Below are positions 41,378 through 49,813 of a stretch of 64,000 nt of DNA, in pieces. The notes beneath the pieces were generated by a model. The model was not told where the DNA came from. It saw only the letters and a program-made list of their open reading frames with translations, and did not search any database. Each line of letters opens with the position of its first letter. Positions within the stretch are counted from its first letter, which is position 1. This DNA is from JAXMAO01 sp046350375 (GTDB lineage Bacteria > Planctomycetota > Phycisphaerae > UBA1845 > UTPLA1): NCBI GenBank assembly GCA_046350375.1, contig JAXMAO010000003.1:1-64000 (forward strand), written 5' to 3'. The position numbers were made by a program, and so were the translations under genes.

Positions 41378-43186
41378 ATGAACGCGCGCTGCCTGGTTCT
41401 TACCATGCTGGTATTCGGAAGCGTCGTCGCGACGGCGCGCGGCCAGGTTGACCGGCGAGTGGAATCGGGCCAGCCTCTGCCGGGCCACGCGCTGGACGCG
41501 AGTCCGCAGGTGGGCACGGGCGGGTTCAACAGCAACCTCGGTGCGCAGCGCAACCAGCTCATCAACAGCGCCAACAGCATTGTCACCGGGAATGTCTCCG
41601 GGCTGGGGGGCTTTCGCGACCCGGGCGTCGTCGGGGCGTTCGGCGGCAGCCTGCGGAACTCGTTCAACGTGACCGGGCTCTCGGGGCTGACGGGCACGAC
41701 GGTGGTGTCGGACCCGAGCGTGTTTCAGGGAAACCTGCCTTCGAGCGATCTGTCCTTTTTCAATCGGCGGGGTTTCAGCCTGCAGGACTACCGCAGCAGT
41801 GGCGGCGTGCCGGGGCAATACGCCGGACAATACACGCCATACTACGGCGGATCGCAGACGGTCTTCAGCGCCGGGGCGCTTCAGCGCGGGCTGGGCCGGC
41901 AGGGCAGCGGGCCGGGCGGCAACTCGTTCGTCAATCCGAATGGCCCGGTGACATCCGGATTCGGCAACACGGCGACGCTGCCGAACGGCGCGAGCGATCC
42001 ACTCGATCGGCGCGTTCCGCAAAACAGCGTCGACCAGCCGGTGCAGAGCGTCACGCAGAGCGGCCCAACGTATCAACAGCCCTACTGGTCGGCGATTCAG
42101 TCGCCGCTGTTTGGTCCGAGTCCGTTCGACGCGCGGCCCGACGCGAATTACCTGGAGCAGCTCTACGCGGCGCGCGTCGGTGCGAAGGCCCAGCAGCCGA
42201 GCGACAAGATCGCCGAGCCGACGGGCGTGGCCGGGCCCGCGACCGCACCTCCGGAGCCGGCACTGGCGGCGAACCCGCCGGGCGCGGCGATTCGGCAAAC
42301 GCCCGTGACCGGCAGCGGAACGTCGCCCGACGGTTCGACCGGTGACGACAGCGGCGCGCCGCCGGGAGCGGGGCGCGACCCGTTCACCGACATGCTGGCG
42401 GCTGTGCGCGGCGCGATGCCGGCGGATACGACTACTATCGACGGGTCGCGCGGCGCAACGGGCGGTCTGGCGCCGCCCCTCACGCCGTCGGCGAGCGAAT
42501 CACGCATGACCGGCCTGCGACAGCTTGCGGTCGAGACGGCGCTGACCGCGCGATCGGGCACGCCCAGCGCAACGCGGCGCGGCGAATTTGCCCAGCGACT
42601 GGATCGCGCGGCGCGCTGGGCGAACGAGGTGTTGTCGCGGCCGGTGACGTCGCTGGCGGCGCCGACGGCCACGGACGATCTGAACCGCTTCATGCAGGCT
42701 GCTGACCAGGCGATGGCGGCGGGCGAATATTATCGCGCGGCCGGGCAGTATCGCCTGGCGTCGAGCCTCTCGACGGACAATCCGTTGCCGTGGCTGGGGC
42801 AGGGTCTGGCGCTGGCGGCGGCCGGGTCGTACATCTCGGCGTCGCACAGCCTGGGCGTCGCGGTGCAGCGGTTCCCGCAGATTGTCGCGTTCAACCTCGA
42901 CCTGGCGAGCCTGGCGCACAGCCGCGACGTGTTTGACCGGCGGCGGGCCGATCTCGAGCGGCAGCTCGGGCGGAGCGAATCGTATGAATTGCGATTCCTG
43001 CTCGGGTTTCTCGAATATTATTCGGGCGTGAAGGACATCGGCCTGGCGAACCTGCGGCGCGCCGCGAGCCGCGCACCGGCCGGCTCGGTCATCGCCCAGT
43101 TTCCGGAATTGCTGCTGGGCAAACCGAACCCGCGCGCCGGCATGCAGGCTGGCCAAGGCGGATCGGCTTCCGGCAGCCCGCAGTAG
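41378..43186 (+). CDS. Exported protein with low-complexity N-terminus and TPR-like C-terminus
   Basis: A 602-residue protein. Signal peptide (L-V-L-T-M-L-V-F-G-S-V-V-A-T-A-R-G). Residues 25-330 are Gly/Asn/Gln/Ser/Pro-rich and probably disordered. Residues ~430-580 are helical with tetratricopeptide-like pairs (A-D-Q-A-M-A-A-G-E-Y-Y-R-A-A-G-Q-Y; W-L-G-Q-G-L-A-L-A-A-A-G-S-Y). Likely a periplasmic or surface scaffold. ATG 41378 has GGGAGG at 41365-41370. I do not recognise a named family. Confidence 0.75.
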   Translation: MNARCLVLTMLVFGSVVATARGQVDRRVESGQPLPGHALDASPQVGTGGFNSNLGAQRNQLINSANSIVTGNVSGLGGFRDPGVVGAFGGSLRNSFNVTGLSGLTGTTVVSDPSVFQGNLPSSDLSFFNRRGFSLQDYRSSGGVPGQYAGQYTPYYGGSQTVFSAGALQRGLGRQGSGPGGNSFVNPNGPVTSGFGNTATLPNGASDPLDRRVPQNSVDQPVQSVTQSGPTYQQPYWSAIQSPLFGPSPFDARPDANYLEQLYAARVGAKAQQPSDKIAEPTGVAGPATAPPEPALAANPPGAAIRQTPVTGSGTSPDGSTGDDSGAPPGAGRDPFTDMLAAVRGAMPADTTTIDGSRGATGGLAPPLTPSASESRMTGLRQLAVETALTARSGTPSATRRGEFAQRLDRAARWANEVLSRPVTSLAAPTATDDLNRFMQAADQAMAAGEYYRAAGQYRLASSLSTDNPLPWLGQGLALAAAGSYISASHSLGVAVQRFPQIVAFNLDLASLAHSRDVFDRRRADLERQLGRSESYELRFLLGFLEYYSGVKDIGLANLRRAASRAPAGSVIAQFPELLLGKPNPRAGMQAGQGGSASGSPQ

Positions 43187-43349
43187 CGGTTCGCCCCTCG
43201 CGCGTCGGACGGGGAACGCTTCCAACACGCCGGAATCAGCCCGCGGCCCGATTGGCGGTCGAGCTTGTTTGGCCGGGCAACTGGTTCGCCGCGGCGACGG
43301 CATCGCCGGTTGAGCGACCGCCTCAATCAACCCTGCCGCAGCACTTCGG

Positions 43350-43395
43350 AAAAAAAAGAAAGCACCAGGAGCCACAGGGGCAGTCCTAGTGCTTT
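43350..43395 (-). terminator. Intrinsic terminator on the minus strand
   Basis: A stem of about 11 pairs followed by eight T residues, the clearest intrinsic terminator in the window. No minus-strand protein gene lies upstream of it for 6 kb. Confidence 0.8.
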
Positions 43396-43462
43396 CCGGA
43401 GGGGAAAGAAGCCGAAGTTTTTCGGTCTCGCTGGGGCGCTCGTCCCTGGCTGCCCGCGGACC
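43350..43462 (-). ncRNA. Candidate small RNA with its own promoter and intrinsic terminator
   Basis: On the minus strand a consensus TATAAT (43474-43469) predicts a start near 43462. A very good rho-independent terminator ends the unit: AAAGCAC/GTGCTTT arms (43395-43389 and 43365-43359) with an inner AGGA/TCCT pair, then C and eight T (43357-43350). Between them a CCGAA/TTCGG hairpin and no convincing ORF. Size about 110 nt. It did not match 4.5S, 6S, tmRNA or RNase P by eye. The rest of the 43187-43851 gap shows only the tRNA promoter. Confidence 0.5.
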
Positions 43463-43778
43463 CTGAAGATTATAGGCAGCGGCCGGTTATCGGTTTCCAA
43501 CGCGGCCGGAACGCTGCTCCCAGTGCTATCGACGATTTCCCGGCGTGCTAATAGTGGTGGCCCCAACATTGTTCATAACTAACTGTCTCTGCTGATCTTA
43601 CATTCTCAGCCTGCCGAGTCCTGCCGGGCGCGGCAGTGCCAAACTCACCCTGTCCATACGAACTGGAACGACATTGGGTTCGGGACGCTCCCGCGCCGAA
43701 CGTCAGTCTGTGGCCTCGCGTCCCGGCGCGGCAGGGCCGGCAATTCGCACTGCACCGCGACGCGACATCGCCCGAGGG

Positions 43779-43806
43779 TTGACTTGGCGGTCGGCCGCCG
43801 TATTCT
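43779..43806 (+). promoter_or_regulatory. Putative promoter of tRNA-Arg and possibly mqnE
   Basis: TTGACT (43779-43784), a 16-bp spacer and TATTCT (43801-43806), about 40 nt before the tRNA. Confidence 0.55.
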
Positions 43807-43851
43807 CAATCATCAGCCTGGCAGGGGCGGAGGCGACCGCCGGCCCGGATT

Positions 43852-43925
43852 GATCCCGTAGCTCAATTGGATAGAGCGTCGGCCTGCGGAGCCGGAGGTT
43901 GGTGGTTCGAGCCCACTCGGGATCG
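43852..43925 (+). tRNA. tRNA-Arg (anticodon GCG)
   Basis: A 74-nt cloverleaf: perfect acceptor stem GATCCCG/CGGGATC, D-stem GCTC/GAGC, anticodon loop CTGCGGA (anticodon GCG, reading CGC), T-loop TTCGAGC, discriminator G. Anticodon GCG for arginine is unusual in bacteria, where ACG (edited to ICG) is normal. CCA is not encoded. Confidence 0.93.
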
Positions 43926-43991
43926 TTGCCTGCATCTACCGGGGGAGAGCCGGCCGCCAGGTCCGCCGCGGGCGGGCCCAACCGTGTCGGC

Positions 43992-45299
43992 GTGATCGCG
44001 CTTTCATCGATTGTGAACCCCGCGCTGGCGGACATCGCCGAGAAGGTGCAGGCGGGGGTCCGGTTGAGCGGCGCCGAGGGGCTGCGCCTGTACGAATCGC
44101 CGCACGTGCACGACGTGGGGCTTCTGGCCGATCATGTGCGTCGCCGGCTGAACGGAAACGTCACCTACTACAACGTCAACCGGCACATCAATTACACGAA
44201 CTATTGCGTGCTGCGGTGCAAGTTCTGCTCGTTCTTTCGCCCCTATGAGAAGCCGGCGGAGCGCGGCGGACAGGCCGTCGCGGGGGACGGGGCGGGCGCA
44301 GCTGCGCCCGGCGCGCGGCGGCTGTCCCTGGCGCTGGAGACAGATTCGCTGCGCGGCGAGCGCGCGTGGGGCGCCAGTCCGGCCTACGAGCTGACCGTGG
44401 AAGAAATAGTCGCGCTGGCACAGCGCGCCGCCGAGCGCGGCGCGACCGAGGTGCACATCGTCGGCGGATTGCACCCGGCGCTGCCGTTTTCGTACTACGT
44501 CGAGATGTGCGCGGCGATTCGATCCGCCTGTCCGCAGTTGCACATCAAGGCGTTCACGGCGATCGAGATCATTCACTTTTCGCGGATTGCCCGGCCGCGA
44601 CGCAGCGTGCGCGAGGTGCTGATGGCGCTGCGCGACGCCGGGCTGGGCAGCCTACCGGGCGGCGGCGCGGAGATTTTCGACGACCGCGTGCACGCCGAGG
44701 CCTATCAGGCCAAGGTGGGCGAGCAGGGCTGGTTCGACGTGCATCGCGAGGCCCACGCGCTGGGAATGTTCACCAACGCGACCATGCTGTATGGCCACGT
44801 CGAGCGGCCGGCCGAGCGGATCGCCCACCTGGAGAAGCTGCGCGCCCACCAGGACGAGTCGCTGGCGACGCGCCCGGCGCACTTCAACTGCTGCATTCCG
44901 CTGTCGTTTGTTCCGCAGGGCAGCGCGCTGGCGCACCTGCCCGGCCCGACCGGGCTGGACGACCTGCGCACCCTCGCGATCACGCGGCTGATGCTCGACA
45001 ACGTCGCGCACGTCAAGGCGTTCTGGATCATGCAGTCGGTCAAGCTCGCCCAGGTGGCGCAGGACTGGGGCTGCGACGACCTCGACGGCACGGTCACTTA
45101 CTACGACATCACCAAGCGCGAAGGCGGGCCCGGCAACACCCACCAGGAGCTGACGGTCGACCAGATCCGCCGGCTGATCCGCGAGACGGGCTGCGAGCCG
45201 GTCGAGCGCGACACGCTCTATCGGCGGGTCGTACGCGGCCGCGACGGGCGGATCGTTGCCGCGCCGTCGGCGGGCGCAGCGGCGGCGCCGGCCGGCTGA
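43992..45299 (+). CDS. mqnE: Aminofutalosine synthase (radical SAM), menaquinone biosynthesis
   Basis: A 435-residue radical SAM enzyme with cluster motif C72-V-L-R-C76-K-F-C79, preceded by T-Y-Y-N-V-N-R-H-I-N-Y-T-N. Further MqnE-type strings are H-I-V-G-G-L-H-P, S-L-P-G-G-G-A-E-I-F, H-V-K-A-F-W-I-M and D-G-T-V. It makes aminofutalosine in the futalosine route to menaquinone. A Gly/Ala/Arg-rich insertion (~residues 84-130) follows the cluster motif and lengthens the protein by ~45 residues. GTG 43992 is a best guess, since upstream in-frame codons run into the tRNA gene. MqnC is the nearest alternative. Confidence 0.85.
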   Translation: MIALSSIVNPALADIAEKVQAGVRLSGAEGLRLYESPHVHDVGLLADHVRRRLNGNVTYYNVNRHINYTNYCVLRCKFCSFFRPYEKPAERGGQAVAGDGAGAAAPGARRLSLALETDSLRGERAWGASPAYELTVEEIVALAQRAAERGATEVHIVGGLHPALPFSYYVEMCAAIRSACPQLHIKAFTAIEIIHFSRIARPRRSVREVLMALRDAGLGSLPGGGAEIFDDRVHAEAYQAKVGEQGWFDVHREAHALGMFTNATMLYGHVERPAERIAHLEKLRAHQDESLATRPAHFNCCIPLSFVPQGSALAHLPGPTGLDDLRTLAITRLMLDNVAHVKAFWIMQSVKLAQVAQDWGCDDLDGTVTYYDITKREGGPGNTHQELTVDQIRRLIRETGCEPVERDTLYRRVVRGRDGRIVAAPSAGAAAAPAG

Positions 45300-45317
45300 C
45301 CGCGCGGAGCGAGCCCC

Positions 45318-45536
45318 ATGGCACGGCTGACATGCAACATTTCGGCGCGCGGCCGGTGGGTGCGCATGCTGTGCGGCGCGGTGCTGGTTGGCGGCGGCGG
45401 GGTGCTGGCGTGGAGCGGCGGGCGGGCGGCGCTAATCTGCGGGGGCGTGGCGATGATCGTGGGGCTGTTTCAGATGGTCGAGGGAGTGTTCGGCTGGTGC
45501 GTGGTGCGGGCGCTGGGGTTTCGTACGCCGATCTGA
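45318..45536 (+). CDS. DUF2892-type small membrane protein
   Basis: A 72-residue protein with two membrane segments (G-A-V-L-V-G-G-G-G-V-L-A-W and I-C-G-G-V-A-M-I-V-G-L-F) after N-I-S-A-R-G-R-W-V-R and before F-G-W-C-V-V-R-A-L-G. This matches the YgaP-like inner-membrane DUF2892 pattern, usually linked to rhodanese or sulfur handling, whose role is unclear. It follows mqnE by 18 bp and is probably co-transcribed. Confidence 0.75.
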   Translation: MARLTCNISARGRWVRMLCGAVLVGGGGVLAWSGGRAALICGGVAMIVGLFQMVEGVFGWCVVRALGFRTPI

Positions 45537-45597
45537 TGCAGCGAATTGACGCCCCAGCGGTAAGACGCAACACTGGTCGGGAAAGAGGGTTGGAATC

Positions 45598-46743
45598 ATG
45601 ACCGTGCGGGCACGGTGGGTGATGACGGCGACGCTGGTGCTCGCTTCTCGCGGGCCACTGGTCCGCGCCGACGCCGTGCAGGACGCCAACACGCTGCACG
45701 CCAACGTCACCATCCTCGGCATTCAGGACGACGGGCTGGTCTTCGTCTTCAACGACGGCCGGACCGAGCAGCGGCCGTGTTCAACCATCAAGCGCATCCT
45801 GCTGACCGCCGGCAACGACGCGGCGGCCGCCGACCTGTCGGCTGGCGAGCGGGCGCGGATCGGCGGCGACCGGCCGCAGGCGGTCGAGCATTACGAGCAC
45901 GTGCTGAGCAAGGCGCAGCGCGAATGGGTGCGCGACTATGCCACGCTGCGGCTGATCCGGCTGTATGACGACGTCGGGCAGACGCGCAAGGCGTACCGCG
46001 CCTACACGGCGCTGGCGGTCAATCGCCCGGGCCTGCTGGCTGATGCGCTGCCGCGCCGCATCCCGCGGGCCGACTCGCAGGTGTGCCGCGAAATCCTGGT
46101 GGACATCGACGCTCGGCTCGAGCGCAGCCCGAGCGCCGAGCTGACCGCCGCGCTGACGCGCTATCGCAACGCCATTCTGCGCCTGCCCGATACGCCGCCG
46201 GCCGCACAGCCTGCGCCCGGTGCTCCGGGCACGCCGCCGGATGCGGCGCCGGGCCCGGCCGGGCACAATCGCCCGCCGTCGCAGTTTGGGCTGGCGTTTC
46301 AGCAGGCGCGTGAGATGATCTCCGCGGGGGACCTCGCCGGGGCTGATCGCGTCATCAGCTCGCTGCGGTCGCAATCGCCCGTGCCGCGACCGGAGCTGCT
46401 GCTGGTGGACGCGGAGCGGGCATTGGCGGCCGGCGACCTGCATGGGGCGGCGATTGCCGCGATGCGGCTGCTGGTCGATTTCCCGGAGAGTCCGCTGGCG
46501 GCCGATGCGCTGTTCGTCGCGGCGCAGACGCAGGAAAAGCTTGGCCGGGCCTACAAGGCGCTCGAGCTCTATCGCCGGTGCGCCGCGCTCGCGGGCATCA
46601 GCGAACAGCGCCACCAGGCGGCGCAGGGGCGAATCGCGGCGCTGACCGCGTCCGAGTCTGCCGCACGCGGCGGGCCTTCGTCTGCGCCGGCCAGGCCGAG
46701 CCCGTCGCGCGGCGAATCGGAGTCGCCTGGGGGCAGGCCGTGA
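45598..46743 (+). CDS. Exported TPR-like protein
   Basis: A 381-residue protein. The N-terminal hydrophobic stretch (W-V-M-T-A-T-L-V-L-A-S-R) is probably a signal peptide. A small beta unit (L-V-F-V-F-N-D-G-R-T-E-Q) is followed by TPR-like helices (A-V-E-H-Y-E-H-V-L-S; Y-K-A-L-E-L-Y-R-R-C) separated by a Pro/Ala/Gly linker at ~200-225. It could be a periplasmic assembly partner. The stop TGA overlaps the miaB GTG (GTGA). Confidence 0.7.
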   Translation: MTVRARWVMTATLVLASRGPLVRADAVQDANTLHANVTILGIQDDGLVFVFNDGRTEQRPCSTIKRILLTAGNDAAAADLSAGERARIGGDRPQAVEHYEHVLSKAQREWVRDYATLRLIRLYDDVGQTRKAYRAYTALAVNRPGLLADALPRRIPRADSQVCREILVDIDARLERSPSAELTAALTRYRNAILRLPDTPPAAQPAPGAPGTPPDAAPGPAGHNRPPSQFGLAFQQAREMISAGDLAGADRVISSLRSQSPVPRPELLLVDAERALAAGDLHGAAIAAMRLLVDFPESPLAADALFVAAQTQEKLGRAYKALELYRRCAALAGISEQRHQAAQGRIAALTASESAARGGPSSAPARPSPSRGESESPGGRP

Positions 46744-48362
46744 GCGCGGCAGGAACAGTCTATCTCGAGACGTTCGGCTGCCAGATGAACGTGCTCGACA
46801 GCGAGCTGGTGCTCGGCGAGTTGCTGTCGGAAGGATGGCGCCCGACCGACGACGCGACGGCCGCCGACCTGGTAATTCTCAACACCTGCTCGGTGCGGCA
46901 ACATGCCGAGGACAAGGTCCGCTCGCGGCTTGGTCAGCTGCGTTCGCGCCACGTGGCGCGGCGCGAGCGAATCATCGCGGTGATCGGCTGCATGGCCGAG
47001 CGCGACGGCGACGGACTGCTCGCCAGAATGCCGCAGGTGGACATCCTTGCCGGCCCGAGCGAGCTGCATCGCGTGCCGGCGCTGGTGGCCGACGTGCTGG
47101 CGACGCGACGCCGCGCGATCGCGCTGTCCGGCCGGCTGCGCGACTGGTCGACCGGGCCGCAGACCGTGGCGGCGCACACCGACCTGGAGTCGCTCGACTC
47201 GGCCCGGCATCACGGCTTGGCGGCCGCATCGGCCGGCGGACCGGGGCGGTTCCAGGCCTATGTGCGCATCACGCGCGGCTGCAACAAGTGGTGCACCTTC
47301 TGCGTCGTGCCGATGACGCGCGGGCCGGAGGTCCACCGCCCGGCCGAGCAGATCATCGCCGAAGTCGGCCGGCTCGCCGACGCCGGCGTGGTCGAGGTGA
47401 CGCTGCTGGGGCAGACGATCAACCATTACGCGCACGACGACGGCAGCCGCACGACCACCTTCGCCGACCTGCTGCGGCGCGTGCACGACCGCGTGCCGCA
47501 CCTGCCGCGCCTGCGATTCGTCACCAGCTATCCGCGCGATTTCTCCGACGATGCGCTGCGCGCCATGGCCGACTGCCCGCGCATCTGCCGCTACCTGCAC
47601 ATTCCGGCCCAGAGCGGCAGCGACCGCATCCTGCGCGGCATGAACCGCGGCTACACCGTGGCGCAATATCGCGGCCTGCTCGACCGTGCCCGGCAGATCA
47701 TGCCCGACGTGTCGATCTCGGGCGACATCATCGTCGGCTTTCCGGGCGAGACCGACGAAGACTTCGCCGCGACGGTCGAGTTGGTTCGCACGGCCGGCTA
47801 CAAGAACTGCTTCATCTTCAAATACTCGCCGCGCCCCGGCACGCGGGCCGACGAAAAACTGATCGACGACGTGCCCGAAGAAGTCAAGCGCGGCCGCAAC
47901 AACGAGCTGCTGGCGGTGCAGTCGGCGATCAGCCTGGCGGCCAACCGCGGGCTGATGGACCGGACGGTCGAGGTGCTGGTCGAGGGCTTCAGCAAGGCGG
48001 CCCGGCGCCTCCAGGAGACTGGCAACGAGTCGCCCGACGAGCGCGCCGTCCCGGCCGCCGTCGAGCCGCGCGGCAGCTCGACGCCCCTGCCGCGCCGCCA
48101 CGCGCGGCAACTGGTCGGCCGAACGCCGGGCGACCAGATCGTGGTGTTCGACGGGCCCGCATCGCTGGTCGGGCGGATCGTGCCGGTTCGGGTGGCGGCG
48201 GTCACGCCCTTCACGCTGCACGGGGTGGTCGAGGTCGTCGCGATGGACGATGTGCACGGAGGGCCGGCGGCGGAAGAATGGCGCGCGGCAGCATCGTCTG
48301 CCGAGCGCGGTCAGGGGCTGGCGCTGCCGGTGATCGGCGCCGCGGGGGGCGGATGCGAATGA
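46740..48362 (+). CDS. miaB: MiaB, tRNA-2-methylthio-N6-dimethylallyladenosine synthase
   Basis: A 540-residue methylthiotransferase in the order UPF0004, radical SAM, TRAM. N-terminal cysteines are in T-F-G-C-Q-M-N, N-T-C-S-V-R and V-I-G-C-M-A-E; the radical SAM motif is G-C-N-K-W-C-T-F-C. H-I-P-A-Q-S-G-S and S-G-D-I-I-V-G-F-P-G-E-T are family strings. It methylthiolates A37 of tRNAs reading UNN codons. It is longer than usual (~450) because of an Ala/Arg-rich stretch (~400-440) and a C-terminal extension. GTG 46740 overlaps the upstream stop. Confidence 0.9.
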   Translation: MSAAGTVYLETFGCQMNVLDSELVLGELLSEGWRPTDDATAADLVILNTCSVRQHAEDKVRSRLGQLRSRHVARRERIIAVIGCMAERDGDGLLARMPQVDILAGPSELHRVPALVADVLATRRRAIALSGRLRDWSTGPQTVAAHTDLESLDSARHHGLAAASAGGPGRFQAYVRITRGCNKWCTFCVVPMTRGPEVHRPAEQIIAEVGRLADAGVVEVTLLGQTINHYAHDDGSRTTTFADLLRRVHDRVPHLPRLRFVTSYPRDFSDDALRAMADCPRICRYLHIPAQSGSDRILRGMNRGYTVAQYRGLLDRARQIMPDVSISGDIIVGFPGETDEDFAATVELVRTAGYKNCFIFKYSPRPGTRADEKLIDDVPEEVKRGRNNELLAVQSAISLAANRGLMDRTVEVLVEGFSKAARRLQETGNESPDERAVPAAVEPRGSSTPLPRRHARQLVGRTPGDQIVVFDGPASLVGRIVPVRVAAVTPFTLHGVVEVVAMDDVHGGPAAEEWRAAASSAERGQGLALPVIGAAGGGCE

Positions 48363-49468
48363 ACCAGAACCTGACGATCCAGGCGCTGCTGGCGAGCATG
48401 GGACAGCTGAACGCATCCGATCTGCATCTGAAGGTCGGCCTGGCGCCCTACTATCGCGTCATGGGCGACCTGCGAAAGGCCAACGTCGCGGCGCTGTCGG
48501 CCGACGAGATCGAGCAGCTCGTCGCGCCGGTCATTCCGGCGGGTCGCCGCTCGAACTACGACGACAACGGCGACGTCGATTTTTCGCTCAGCCTGCCGAC
48601 GGTGGGCCGCTTCCGCTTCAACGTCTTCCGCGCCGCGGGCGGCATGAACGCCGCCATCCGCCGCGTGAAGGGCGAGATTCCGTCGTTCGAGGCGCTGCAC
48701 CTGCCGCCGATCTACCGGCAGCTGATGGAAAAGACGCACGAAGGGCTGGTGCTGGTCTGCGGCGTGACCGGCTCGGGCAAGAGCACCACGCTGGCGGCGA
48801 TGCTCGAATACGTCAACGAGACGCGCCACGACCACATCGTCACCATCGAGGATCCGATCGAATACGTCTTTCCGGCGCGGCGCTGCATCATCTCGCAGCG
48901 AGAGATCGGCATCGACATTCCCGACTATTCCGAGGGACTCAAGTACATCGTCCGCCAGGACCCGGACGTGATCTTCATCGGCGAGATGCGCGACCACTTC
49001 ACCATGTCGGCCGCGCTGCAGGCCGCCGAGACCGGCCACTTTGTTTTCGGCAGTCTGCACACGGCCGATGCGATGCAGGCATTCGGACGCATCCTCGAAT
49101 TCTTTCCGCGGACCGAACACGCGTTCATCCGCAGCTCGCTGGCCAACACACTGGTCGGCATCTGTGCCCAGCGCCTGCTGCCCGGGGCCGACCCGCACAA
49201 GGCGCCGATGGTCCCGGCGACCGAGGTGCTGCTGAACACCCCGACCTGCCGCGACCTCATCCGCCGCGAGCAGGACACCGACCTGCCGGCTCTGATCTCC
49301 GCCAGCGAGAAGGAAGGCATGCACAATTTCACCTCGTCGCTGGCCGAGCTGGTCAACACCGAGCTCATCTTCCGCGACACGGCGATGAAGTTTGCCCCCA
49401 ACCCCGACGCGCTGGCCGGCGTGCTGCGCGGCATCCGCAGCGCGACCGGGGGCGTGATCGGGCGCTAG
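48353..49468 (+). CDS. pilT: PilT-type twitching ATPase
   Basis: A 371-residue secretion ATPase: N-terminal A-S-D-L-H-L (21-26), Walker A G-V-T-G-S-G-K-S-T (137-145), Asp box I-E-D-P-I-E-Y, Walker B V-I-F-I-G-E-M-R-D and a His box near E-T-G-H-F-V. It powers type IV pilus retraction. The PilT A-I-R-N-L-I-R-E motif is replaced by C-R-D-L-I-R-R-E, so PilU or a divergent PilT is possible. ATG 48353 has a G-rich RBS; ATG 48359, overlapping the miaB stop as ATGA, is the alternative. Confidence 0.83.
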   Translation: MRMNQNLTIQALLASMGQLNASDLHLKVGLAPYYRVMGDLRKANVAALSADEIEQLVAPVIPAGRRSNYDDNGDVDFSLSLPTVGRFRFNVFRAAGGMNAAIRRVKGEIPSFEALHLPPIYRQLMEKTHEGLVLVCGVTGSGKSTTLAAMLEYVNETRHDHIVTIEDPIEYVFPARRCIISQREIGIDIPDYSEGLKYIVRQDPDVIFIGEMRDHFTMSAALQAAETGHFVFGSLHTADAMQAFGRILEFFPRTEHAFIRSSLANTLVGICAQRLLPGADPHKAPMVPATEVLLNTPTCRDLIRREQDTDLPALISASEKEGMHNFTSSLAELVNTELIFRDTAMKFAPNPDALAGVLRGIRSATGGVIGR

Positions 49469-49513
49469 CCGACAACCCCGGCGGATCGCAAACCGTTCGC
49501 CGCGCCATCCGCG

Positions 49514-49804
49514 CTAGAACCTGTTTTTCTCGTCGCCCGATTGCAGGTAGGTCTGCCGCGCGGCGGCATATTCGTCGGCCGTCTCGGGCAGCCCGGAAAC
49601 CGTCTGCCCGTCGGCATAGGTCGCGCGATCGGCGCAGTCGCGGTGAATGCGCTGCAGGATCGGAATGCACCAGCCGCAGCCCGTGCCGGCGCCGAGACAC
49701 TCGGACATGCGCGACGCCCGCTCTGGCCGCTCGCGCCGCGCGAAGTTGACCAGCTTTCGCAGCGAGACGTGGTAGCAATAGCAGATCTGGTCGTCGAGTC
49801 GCAC
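49514..49804 (-). CDS. BFD-like [2Fe-2S] domain protein
   Basis: A 96-residue protein with the BFD fold: C-Y-C-Y-H near the N-terminus and G-T-G-C-G-W-C about 33 residues later (C-x-C ... C-x-x-C), the ligands of the bacterioferritin-associated ferredoxin [2Fe-2S] cluster. The C-terminal third is polar. It begins 9 bp after the aroA stop and is probably co-transcribed. Iron storage release is the best-known BFD role; electron transfer to another enzyme is possible. Confidence 0.82.
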   Translation of the reverse strand: MRLDDQICYCYHVSLRKLVNFARRERPERASRMSECLGAGTGCGWCIPILQRIHRDCADRATYADGQTVSGLPETADEYAAARQTYLQSGDEKNRF

Positions 49805-49813
49805 GCGTCGCCC

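Noticed and set aside
43327..43569. 80-codon minus-strand ORF in the small-RNA region
   Set aside because: It reads straight through the intrinsic terminator stem and T-run and has no start signal or domain; a non-coding RNA is the better explanation.
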